From NCBI GenBank assembly GCA_028286705.1, contig JAQBRC010000005.1:1-12621 (forward strand): a stretch of DNA of 12,621 nt. The letters are read 5' to 3'. The notes beneath the pieces were generated by a model that worked only from the letters and a program-made list of their open reading frames with translations, did no database searches and had not been told where the DNA came from. Source of the DNA: Candidatus Nomurabacteria bacterium (GTDB lineage Bacteria > Patescibacteriota > Minisyncoccia > Phycocordibacterales > UBA9973). The position numbers were made by a program, and so were the translations under genes. Position 1 is the stretch's first letter; the number at the start of each line of letters is the position of its first letter. This document shows, one piece after another, positions 1 through 5,912 of the stretch.

Positions 1-8
1 AAATCTTT

Positions 9-404
9 TTATATCGCCTTTTTATTTTTCTGAAGAATAGGAATAGATACCTGTCCCGAAGATGGAGATGGCCCTTTATTGTTTCGAGGATTCTTTGCAA
101 AGTACTTATCTGTATTCTTTCCTTTCATGAAAGCAAACCCTGGAGGCAGCAAGTAGCTATCAAAGCCTTTTTCTGCAATTTTCTGCAATATGGTAAGGCT
201 TGGCAAACTGCTTCCGTTTTCAATCCGTGCAATTGCAGACTGTTTAGTGCCTATTTTTTTAGCCAGCTCTACCTGAGTCATCCCCTTACTGATGCGTGCT
301 TGTTCAACCATCCCTCCAGTATGAAAAGCCACATCTTTCTGAAATTGTTCATAGACCTGGGGGTTGTTTTTCTTTATTTCTTCTGTGATTGTTCCAATTT
401 TCAT
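9..404 (-). CDS. higA: HigA-like antitoxin, XRE-family HTH protein
   Basis: This 131-residue protein is the likely antitoxin and autorepressor of the toxin encoded just upstream. A helix-turn-helix of the XRE/Cro type spans about residues 31-85. It has the usual signatures: TQVELAKKIG (43-52), the recognition helix around KQSAIARIENG (54-64) and the closing PSLTILQKIAEKG. A short helical segment precedes it. The last ~45 residues are basic and Pro/Gly-rich and probably disordered, fitting a region that wraps the toxin. The start ATG overlaps the toxin stop (ATGA, 401-404), so the pair is translationally coupled. Toxin-before-antitoxin order with a Gp49-type toxin is typical of HigBA-like (also called Tad/Ata-like) modules. 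DNA binding is clear from the sequence; the antitoxin role is inferred from the pairing. Confidence 0.85.
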   Translation of the reverse strand: MKIGTITEEIKKNNPQVYEQFQKDVAFHTGGMVEQARISKGMTQVELAKKIGTKQSAIARIENGSSLPSLTILQKIAEKGFDSYLLPPGFAFMKGKNTDKYFAKNPRNNKGPSPSSGQVSIPILQKNKKAI

Positions 405-733
405 ATTATTTCTTTTACTCTTTTTTTAGCGGCTTCTAAGTGTTTCATTGGTAGTTTTTGAGATTTCTTTATAAATGCTTCTACAATTATTCCTGTATCG
501 TGTTTCAAAATGAAAAGAAATCTATATTGAAGGCCTTTTATCTTTAGTCGAATTTCATATATCTCGCCCTGCAGCTTCTTTATTTTCTGAGAGCGTATTA
601 AGCTTGAAAAAGTAGCCGTCTGAAGATTTTGCAGCCTTGATTCAATCTCCAGCGCCCTCTCTTTTCCTTGGTCTCTGATAAATTCAGCTACATAACATCT
701 ACCGTTATTATTCTCCCATAATTCAAGTTCCAT
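401..733 (-). CDS. higB: HigB/RelE-family toxin (phage Gp49-like, DUF891)
   Basis: This 110-residue protein matches the Gp49-like branch of the RelE/HigB mRNA-interferase superfamily in length and pattern. The conserved core is visible: KKLQGEIYEIRLK (52-64), then QYRFLFIL (69-76), then the family hallmark AFIKKSQKLP (86-95) followed by a basic helix LEAAKKRVKEI. Members cut mRNA on the ribosome and are neutralised by a cognate HTH antitoxin. The gene overlaps higA by 4 bases and sits first in the operon. No Shine-Dalgarno precedes the ATG. The N-terminal WENNNGRCYVAEFI segment is the usual first strand and helix. Activity cannot be judged from sequence alone, because HigB-type toxins lack a single diagnostic catalytic motif. 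No truncation is visible. Confidence 0.85.
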   Translation of the reverse strand: MELELWENNNGRCYVAEFIRDQGKERALEIESRLQNLQTATFSSLIRSQKIKKLQGEIYEIRLKIKGLQYRFLFILKHDTGIIVEAFIKKSQKLPMKHLEAAKKRVKEII

Positions 734-762
734 ATATTATTCATACTTCACTACGTATTAAC

Positions 763-804
763 TAATATAACGTATATGTTATATTATCACTCTCGCTACG
801 TCAA
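763..804 (-). promoter_or_regulatory. higBA promoter with 24-bp palindromic operator
   Basis: Bases 763-786 form an AT-rich inverted repeat of 24 bp in which only one symmetric base pair is mismatched (22 of 24 positions symmetric). It lies 30 bp upstream of the higB ATG. On the minus strand a TTGACG box (804-799) is followed by TATAAC (783-778) with a 15-base spacer, so the palindrome covers the -10 region. This is where an XRE antitoxin normally binds to repress its own operon. The palindrome is seen directly; its role as the HigA operator is inference. The spacer is short, so the exact -10 is uncertain. Confidence 0.6.
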
Positions 805-813
805 GCACCTTCC

Positions 814-849
814 AAGCAAAAAGCCCCTCGAAAGAGGGGCTTTTTGCTT
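814..849 (-). terminator. Rho-independent terminator of the rpsF-ssb-rpsR operon
   Basis: A perfect 16-bp stem (814-829 with 834-849) is closed by a GAAA tetraloop (plus-strand reading). It has a GC-rich core of GCCCCTC/GAGGGGC flanked by A5/T5 arms. It begins 4 bases past the rpsR stop and, on the minus strand, ends in a T-rich run. It separates the ribosomal operon from the higBA promoter. The symmetric A/T arms mean it could work on either strand. Confidence 0.85.
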
Positions 850-852
850 TCA

Positions 853-1053
853 TTAGTTAACGATGAATGGCAATAGGGCCATGAATCGAGCGCGCTTTAC
901 CGCTTCTGCAAATGAACGCTGGTTCTTTGCTGTAAGACCAGTACGGCGACGAGAAAGGATACGGCCGTTAGGGTTCAAGAACCGCTTAAGGCTTTCAACA
1001 TCCTTGTAGTCGATAAACTGAATGTTGTTTGAGTTAAAGTAATCGTTTTTCAT
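853..1053 (-). CDS. rpsR: 30S ribosomal protein bS18
   Basis: This 66-residue protein is bS18, a small-subunit platform protein that binds 16S rRNA as a heterodimer with bS6. The family core is intact: FIDYKDVESLKRFL (13-26), the basic RRRTGL (35-40), NQRSFAEAVKRARFMALLPF (44-63). It is a few residues shorter than the common ~75-residue form, and the N-terminal Cys-containing segment found in some bacteria is absent. It is the last gene of the rpsF-ssb-rpsR operon, 14 bases after ssb, and a strong terminator follows at once. No Shine-Dalgarno is visible before the ATG. There is no rplI (bL9) gene after it, although rplI often follows rpsR in other bacteria. Confidence 0.97.
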   Translation of the reverse strand: MKNDYFNSNNIQFIDYKDVESLKRFLNPNGRILSRRRTGLTAKNQRSFAEAVKRARFMALLPFIVN

Positions 1054-1067
1054 AGTTTAATTAGAAA

Positions 1068-1535
1068 TTAAAATGGAATGTCTTCAAGATTTATTTCTTC
1101 ATCTGGATATTCGATAGTGTCGAGATCAGCCGGAGCGCTCTTTTGAGGAGCTTCTGCATCTGATACGCCACTAGCTGAAGGACGAGGTGCGGCATCGCCG
1201 AATCCTCCCGCTTTCGGACCGAATTGGAATGAATCAATGATGATTTCAGTACGGTAGTTTTTCTTTCCGTCCTGACCATCCCAGCTTCGAGTCTGAATGC
1301 GTCCCTCTACGAACAATGAGGCTCCCTTCTTTGCGTACTGAGCAAGGTTCTCTGCCTGGCGACCGAATGCCACAGTATTGTGGTATTCAGTTGCTTCCTG
1401 ACGAGCACCTGCTTGGTCTTTCCATACGCGGTTGGTTGCAAGCGAGATGCTTGCTACCTTGCTGCCTGATGGAAGAGCCTTGATTTCAGGATCACGAGTA
1501 AGGTTACCGATGAGAAATACTTTGTTGAGATACAT
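1068..1535 (-). CDS. ssb: Single-stranded DNA-binding protein
   Basis: This 155-residue protein coats single-stranded DNA during replication, recombination and repair. An OB-fold fills residues 1-107, with the family motifs LIGNLTRDPE (8-17), EYHNTVAFGRQAE (50-62) and LFVEGRIQTRSW (74-85). A Gly/Pro/Ser/Ala-rich linker follows (about 108-138). The protein ends in an acidic tail closing with DIPF (152-155), the conserved peptide that recruits partners such as repair and replication enzymes. The gene lies between rpsF and rpsR, the classic bacterial arrangement, with 43 bases to rpsF and 14 to rpsR. Length and architecture are normal for a homotetrameric bacterial SSB. Confidence 0.97.
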   Translation of the reverse strand: MYLNKVFLIGNLTRDPEIKALPSGSKVASISLATNRVWKDQAGARQEATEYHNTVAFGRQAENLAQYAKKGASLFVEGRIQTRSWDGQDGKKNYRTEIIIDSFQFGPKAGGFGDAAPRPSASGVSDAEAPQKSAPADLDTIEYPDEEINLEDIPF

Positions 1536-1578
1536 GATAATTAATAGGCTTAGGAAGTAATAATTCCAGTATACGCTA

Positions 1579-2109
1579 TTACGCTTCTACTGTCTCGCTT
1601 GGAGTTTCGACAGTCATATCGCCTTCAAGATTAGGAAGCTTTTCATGCTGTTCCTTCACTTCTTCCGAAGTGTCGGCAGCTGATTCTTCATCCATGCCTT
1701 CAGCAATAGCTTCAAGTTCTGCTGCATCAAATGATGCATCTTCACGCTTAGCTTCTACCTTAGGTTTCTTGAACACAACATTGTTTTCGGCATCTGTCTT
1801 GATGAGCAAGTAGCGCATCAATTCAAGGTTGCCATCAAGCGCCTTCTTAAGCGCTTCAAGGGCATCAGGAGCTGCGGTGAATTTAATCCATCCGAAGTAT
1901 CCCTGAGACCACTTCATTTTCTTACTCTTAACGTTCTTTTCGATTGTGTATGCAAGGTCGATAAACTCTGCTTCACCTTCTGAAAGTACTGTTCCCTCAA
2001 CTGCTGCAAGAGCGTTTTTGAGTTCAGTTACCCGGGCAACTACTTCCGCTTCCGGAATAGTTGGAACTAGAACGTATCCTAGTTCGTATGTACGATTTTC
2101 TTCTGACAT
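1579..2109 (-). CDS. rpsF: 30S ribosomal protein bS6 with acidic C-terminal extension
   Basis: This is bS6, which binds 16S rRNA together with bS18 in the small-subunit platform. Residues 1 to about 105 match the ferredoxin-like S6 fold: RTYELGYVLVP at the start, YTIEKNVKSKKMKWSQGYFGWIKF in the middle, and the helix and final strand LDGNLELMRYLLIKTD. The product is 176 residues against roughly 95-130 for many bS6 proteins. The extra ~70 residues form a charged, mostly acidic and Ala/Glu-rich tail that looks disordered. It is the first gene of rpsF-ssb-rpsR and has a dedicated promoter plus a structured leader. The ATG lacks a Shine-Dalgarno; an AT-rich stretch precedes it. Confidence 0.95.
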   Translation of the reverse strand: MSEENRTYELGYVLVPTIPEAEVVARVTELKNALAAVEGTVLSEGEAEFIDLAYTIEKNVKSKKMKWSQGYFGWIKFTAAPDALEALKKALDGNLELMRYLLIKTDAENNVVFKKPKVEAKREDASFDAAELEAIAEGMDEESAADTSEEVKEQHEKLPNLEGDMTVETPSETVEA

Positions 2110-2133
2110 TTTATAAATATGTGTTAATTTACG

Positions 2134-2179
2134 AGCCCGCTTCGGACCAAGTCTCCCTATGTGGGGAGAAACGGGGGCT
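2134..2179 (-). promoter_or_regulatory. Candidate S6:S18 autoregulatory leader of rpsF mRNA
   Basis: The rpsF leader can fold into a two-part structure. On the transcript, an outer stem pairs AGCCC (2179-2175) with GGGCU (2138-2134), and an inner hairpin pairs UCUCCC (2169-2164) with GGGAGA (2157-2152) around a 6-base loop. The 3' side between the two stems holds UCCGAAG with CCG at 2145-2143. Known S6:S18 leader elements are described as hairpins with an internal loop carrying a CCG that mimics the 16S site. The fold is read from the sequence; the assignment is inference without a covariance search. Confidence 0.5.
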
Positions 2180-2187
2180 ACGGGGCA

Positions 2188-2216
2188 ATACTACCTTAAA
2201 AGTTAAGGTTTGTAAA
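2188..2216 (-). promoter_or_regulatory. Candidate rpsF-ssb-rpsR promoter
   Basis: On the minus strand TTTACA (2216-2211) and TAGTAT (2193-2188) are separated by 17 bases. This predicts a transcript start near 2181, just before the structured leader begins. The promoter overlaps the end of tatD. A 7-bp inverted repeat (ACCTTAA / TTAAGGT, 2193-2209) lies in the spacer and could be an operator or only a weak hairpin after tatD. The boxes are partial matches to consensus. Confidence 0.5.
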
Positions 2217-2990
2217 CAAATCCTTAGCGTTCTGCAATAGCTGCTTTTCAACTGTTTCCAGTGAAATTCCCTTGATTTCAGCCACTTTCTTAACTATCTC
2301 AACAACATATGCCGGTTCATTACGTTTCCCTCTATAGGGTGCAGGAGCAGCAAAAGGTGCGTCTGTTTCGCTCAAAATGCGCTCTAGGGGCACGTATGCG
2401 ACAGTTGCCTCATACTCCTTCACAAACGTAATAACTCCTGAAAAAGAAATATAAAAGCCTAGATCAATGAATCTCTGAGCAATAACCGTATCCCCTGCAA
2501 AGAAGTGCGCCGTGCCAGAAAGCTGCGGTGCTGCCTGCTTATATTCCTCTAGGATATCTAAAGCATCCTCATAGGCAGTCATAGTCCCCATTTCTGGACG
2601 GATATGGAGCATCAACGGCAAACCGCTTTCAATAGCCAGTTCTATCTGTCTTCGAAAGATAACCACCTGCTCTTCCTTGTGTTCCTTATCATCTGGTCTG
2701 AAATAGTCCAAGCCACACTCTCCTATCGCAACTACATTCTTGCCTTCTGCCAAGGCAGAAAACTCAACAGCATCAAATTCCTGCTTCCATTCTGTTGGAT
2801 GCTGACCAACACATGCCCAGATAGTAGTTGGGTTCTCTAGCGTAATTTCAATTGCCAACTTGCTGGTTTCCAAATCAATACCAACACAGACAGTGCCGAC
2901 ACCGGCATCAACCATACGCTTTATTGCTGCTTCCCTATCCTCATCAAATTGATATAGGTTGAAGTGTGAGTGGGTGTCTATAGTATTCAT
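2196..2990 (-). CDS. tatD: TatD-family metal-dependent DNase
   Basis: This 264-residue protein is a TIM-barrel amidohydrolase-superfamily nuclease of the TatD/YcfH type, associated with DNA repair and 3'-5' exonuclease activity. All expected metal ligands are visible: H7 and H9 in DTHSHF, E91 in IGECGLDY, H129 in LMLHIRP, H162 in GTAHFF, and D210 in LSETDAPF. The late Y(R)GKRNEP segment (219-226) is also typical. Length is normal (about 255-265). It is the last gene of the permease-metG-tatD operon; its ATG overlaps the metG stop by one base (TAATG), which implies coupled translation. MetG-TatD adjacency is common in bacteria. No Shine-Dalgarno is seen. Confidence 0.93.
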   Translation of the reverse strand: MNTIDTHSHFNLYQFDEDREAAIKRMVDAGVGTVCVGIDLETSKLAIEITLENPTTIWACVGQHPTEWKQEFDAVEFSALAEGKNVVAIGECGLDYFRPDDKEHKEEQVVIFRRQIELAIESGLPLMLHIRPEMGTMTAYEDALDILEEYKQAAPQLSGTAHFFAGDTVIAQRFIDLGFYISFSGVITFVKEYEATVAYVPLERILSETDAPFAAPAPYRGKRNEPAYVVEIVKKVAEIKGISLETVEKQLLQNAKDLFTNLNF

Positions 2991-4471
2991 TATGCAAGAC
3001 GATTAAACAACGGGGTCTCTGGTGTTTTCTTTTCCTTAACAAGACCCATAATAGTCTCTGCGGTCTTAGGCATAAACGGCTGCAAAAGGAATCCGATAAT
3101 ATACAAACGAATAGCAAGATCTCCGACAATACGTCGAGCATCGTCTGGATCAGTTTTGATAAGTTTGAATGGTTCCTTGTTCTGGATAAGCCAGTCGAGT
3201 GAGTTCACTTCTCTCCAGATATCATCCATTGCAGCCTTCAGATCGAACTGATCAATTTTAGTATGGAAATCTTCCGGTACTGCATCATCGAATTCCAACA
3301 GGTCTTCGTCAGTTGGCAGCAAGTATTGCACCTCATAGTTGGTAACCATCTTCATGATACGAGAGGTTAAATTACCCAGTCCGTTACAAAGATTAGCAGT
3401 ATACGCCTCATCAAGACCTTCATTGGTCATGTCTGAATCCTCAAAGGAATTCATATGTCGAAGCAGGTAGTATCGCAATACGTCGCTTGCCAGTTCCCCC
3501 GCTACACCTTCAAACCGTTCAATAACTCCATAGGGGTTAATTACGTTTCCAATAGACTTGGACATCTTTTGTCCACCAGAATTGATAAAGCCGTTAACGA
3601 CAATGTGTTCGCTATTAGGAAGATCAGCTGCTATAAGCATTGCCTGCCACATTGAAGATTGCTGGCGAGTATTGTCCTTGCCACAGTATTGAACTGGAGT
3701 ACCCCGTACCCAATACTTCTCAAAGTCATCTTCCAATAATGGATATCCCAGTGTTGAGATATAGTTCACCAATGCATCAAACCACACATACATAACCTGC
3801 GAGTCATCCCCTGGTACTGGTACACCCCATGGCATCTTTTCTGCCACGCGGGAAATAGAAAAGTCTTGTAGCCCGCTCTTCAGGAACATCTTCATTTCGT
3901 TATACCGAAAGTCAGGAATGACGAAGGTAGGATGCTCGTCATAGAACTTCTGCAGCTTGTCAGCCAGCTTTGAATACGCGAAGAAATAATTTTCTTCATC
4001 AATATATTCAACCTTTTTGCCAACGTGAATTAAACAACAATCATTTTCATCAACCTCAGAATCAGTCTTTTCTAACTCACACGCCGTACAGTATTTTGTC
4101 TGATACTGCTTCTTGTATATATAGCCATTGTCATTAACCTTCATCCAAAATACCTGAGCAGCCTTCATATGATGCTCGTCTGTTGTTCGGATGAAATGAA
4201 CTGACGGAGTGATATTCAATAGTTCAGCAAGCCCTTTAAACTTTGCCGCATAGCCGTCAACGTATTCCTGTACAGGAATACCCTGCTTCTGCGCCTCAGT
4301 ATAGAGCTTGTTGCCATGCTCATCAGTACCAGTATTAAAAAATACGTCATAGCCCTGCAATGTCTTATATCGTGCGATAACATCGGCACGAATAAATTCC
4401 ATGGCAAAGCCAACGTGTGGATCGTTATTCACATACGGCAATGTGGTAGTTATATAAAATGTCTTTTCCAT
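2990..4471 (-). CDS. metG: Methionyl-tRNA synthetase (short form, variant HIGH motif)
   Basis: This 493-residue class I enzyme charges tRNA-Met. Visible features are LPY (11-13), the HIGH-equivalent HVGF (19-22), TGTDEHG (48-53), a zinc-binding insertion with C128, C131 and a C(C)xxH at 145-149, the methionine-pocket W230/A233/Y237, and an intact KMSKS (302-306). The C-terminal half is the alpha-helical anticodon-binding domain. The appended EMAP/Trbp111-like dimerisation domain of longer MetRS proteins is absent. Two positions are odd: the second His of HIGH is Phe, and the block GKDNTRQQSSMW (264-275) has Gln270-Gln271 where E. coli MetRS has F300-H301. The gene starts 1 base after the permease stop and overlaps tatD by one base. 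Confidence 0.95.
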   Translation of the reverse strand: MEKTFYITTTLPYVNNDPHVGFAMEFIRADVIARYKTLQGYDVFFNTGTDEHGNKLYTEAQKQGIPVQEYVDGYAAKFKGLAELLNITPSVHFIRTTDEHHMKAAQVFWMKVNDNGYIYKKQYQTKYCTACELEKTDSEVDENDCCLIHVGKKVEYIDEENYFFAYSKLADKLQKFYDEHPTFVIPDFRYNEMKMFLKSGLQDFSISRVAEKMPWGVPVPGDDSQVMYVWFDALVNYISTLGYPLLEDDFEKYWVRGTPVQYCGKDNTRQQSSMWQAMLIAADLPNSEHIVVNGFINSGGQKMSKSIGNVINPYGVIERFEGVAGELASDVLRYYLLRHMNSFEDSDMTNEGLDEAYTANLCNGLGNLTSRIMKMVTNYEVQYLLPTDEDLLEFDDAVPEDFHTKIDQFDLKAAMDDIWREVNSLDWLIQNKEPFKLIKTDPDDARRIVGDLAIRLYIIGFLLQPFMPKTAETIMGLVKEKKTPETPLFNRLA

Positions 4472-4472
4472 A

Positions 4473-5531
4473 CTAGAGCTTGTTAACAGTTATCGGAACT
4501 AGCTTCTGTTTTTCAACATCGCTAATGTACTCGAGGATAAATACTGCAACTGGAATGGCAATGATTGCTCCCCAGAATCCGGCAACGGTGATACCTATAA
4601 CGAATGACAGCAACACAACCAATGGCGGGATACCGACAGTGCGATGTGCAACAACAGGACTCAATACATAATTTTCAACCTGCTGAACAACGATATAGAA
4701 GATCAATACCTTCAATGCTAGGAATACTCCCCCATCCAATACAGCGAAGAGGATAGCAGGTATTGCTGCAAAAATAATACCGAATGGGATAAGTTCAGCC
4801 AATCCACTGACTAGTGCAATTAGGAAAGAATACTGCACTCCAAGCAGTGCCAAAACAACGAGAGTAATGGCGCCAACGATCAGACCAAGCAGCATCTGTC
4901 CCTTGAACCACAGTCCAATCTTGTGTTGTGTACGATTCCATAGGTTAACTACATACTGTTCGTGTTTTAGAGGAGTTAGGATGCGAAGAAAAGCATCAAT
5001 GCCCTTTTCCTGAATTGAAAGATAAAATGACATCACGATAACCATCAGGATATCAAGCATGGTGCCGAAGGTTGCTCCGATAAATGTTGTCACCCCTTGA
5101 GACAATGATACAGAACTTGCTTTTACACTCGCCAATACGTCATTTAATGACGCATGCTTTGTGATGCTTGAAATAAAGCTTGTTGCCCCTTCGATAGACT
5201 GACTACTTACCCCTACCCCCGTTGGCAGATATTCCAGCAATGACGTAATCACTCCAGAAAGTTCACGAATAATGATAGGAACAAAGGTATAAAAGATACC
5301 GGCAATAACTAGGATAACAACCATGAAAATAATAGGTACGGACAAGGTACGTCCGATACCAAAGGACTTGAACAGCTTTACCCCCGCCTCAACGAATGAG
5401 GCGATAACAATAGAAACAAGGATAAGAAGCAAAATATCCTTGATAATAAAGAGGATTACAGCAAGAGCAATCAGTAAAATACCCCGAATTATCGTGTCGG
5501 TACTTATTCTGATTAATCGAGAGTCGTTCAT
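4473..5531 (-). CDS. AI-2E family (PF01594-type) membrane permease
   Basis: This 352-residue polytopic membrane protein belongs to the AI-2E/PerM/YdiK family. Its members are proposed exporters or channels (AI-2 export for TqsA, Na+/H+ antiport for others), so the substrate here is unknown. There are hydrophobic segments at about 15-47 (two spans), 62-86, 147-172, 211-230, 233-262, 267-290 and 300-336, with a soluble stretch at 88-146. Family blocks are clear: GLWFKGQMLLGLIVG (206-220), AELIPFGIIFAAIPA (245-259), QQVENYVLSPVVAHRTVGIPP (283-303) and the GFWGAIIAIPVAV end. Length is typical. It is the first gene of the permease-metG-tatD operon, with one base before metG. The link to metG probably reflects compact packing rather than shared function. 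Confidence 0.9.
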   Translation of the reverse strand: MNDSRLIRISTDTIIRGILLIALAVILFIIKDILLLILVSIVIASFVEAGVKLFKSFGIGRTLSVPIIFMVVILVIAGIFYTFVPIIIRELSGVITSLLEYLPTGVGVSSQSIEGATSFISSITKHASLNDVLASVKASSVSLSQGVTTFIGATFGTMLDILMVIVMSFYLSIQEKGIDAFLRILTPLKHEQYVVNLWNRTQHKIGLWFKGQMLLGLIVGAITLVVLALLGVQYSFLIALVSGLAELIPFGIIFAAIPAILFAVLDGGVFLALKVLIFYIVVQQVENYVLSPVVAHRTVGIPPLVVLLSFVIGITVAGFWGAIIAIPVAVFILEYISDVEKQKLVPITVNKL

Positions 5532-5537
5532 ATTCGT

Positions 5538-5567
5538 AATGGTACCATTGCTCGGAAAGCCTTACAA
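5538..5567 (-). promoter_or_regulatory. Candidate permease-metG-tatD promoter with 12-bp palindrome
   Basis: Within the 30-base gap before the permease gene, TTGTAA (5567-5562) and TACCAT (5544-5539) are spaced by 17 bases on the minus strand, with an upstream TGG giving an extended -10. Only 7 bases separate the -10 from the ATG, so the message would be essentially leaderless. A perfect 12-bp palindrome (AATGGTACCATT, 5538-5549) covers the -10 and could be an operator. Both boxes are partial matches. Confidence 0.4.
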
Positions 5568-5912
5568 GCCAGTACTAGGTGTGCCTGGAGCAGGGTCTGC
5601 TGGAGGCTGTTCTGTAATAGGAGTCTGCGGTTCCCCTATCGGCTGTACTTCTGGGGTTTGCGTACCTGTATCACTACCCGCCTGTTCAATAGGAGGAGGG
5701 GTGACCACAATAGCTGAACCTCCATTATTTTGCTGCTTCATTTGTAGCAATTGGTGAATGTCATTCTTTGTAAGACACTCGTCATCAACACAAATCTTGT
5801 CATGAACAACGAGAGATTTAATGCCATTGCTAGCACTTCCCAGCCACGCAATAAGACTGTCCCTCCATGTATTTGTTTTTGTTAAATCACCAATATTCAT
5901 GATATTAAGGTT
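5562..5912 (-). other. C-terminal tail beyond the S74 domain (Cys-pair motif plus Pro-rich end)
   Basis: About 116 residues follow the S74 domain, although this chaperone usually ends the protein. The tail has an amphipathic part with W and I/L-rich segments, then IKSLVVHDKICVDDECLTKND with a C-x4-C pair, then a Gln/Asn stretch. It ends with about 45 residues rich in Pro, Thr, Gln and Glu. After self-cleavage at Ser979 this tail would leave with the released chaperone fragment. I recall similar ICV..xC segments in CPR surface proteins, but this was not checked. Confidence 0.6.

Noticed and set aside
401..403. UGA recoding, as in some CPR lineages
   Set aside because: TGA ends higB exactly where the family ends, and no conserved domain in the window needs UGA read as an amino acid.
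734..852. A hidden small gene or RNA gene in the gap between higB and rpsR
   Set aside because: The 119 bases are accounted for by the promoter/operator and the terminator. I saw no tRNA-like fold or coding frame in them.
2944..3251. Small open frames on both strands around the tatD/metG junction
   Set aside because: They lie within strongly conserved tatD and metG coding sequence and have no recognisable product or start signals.
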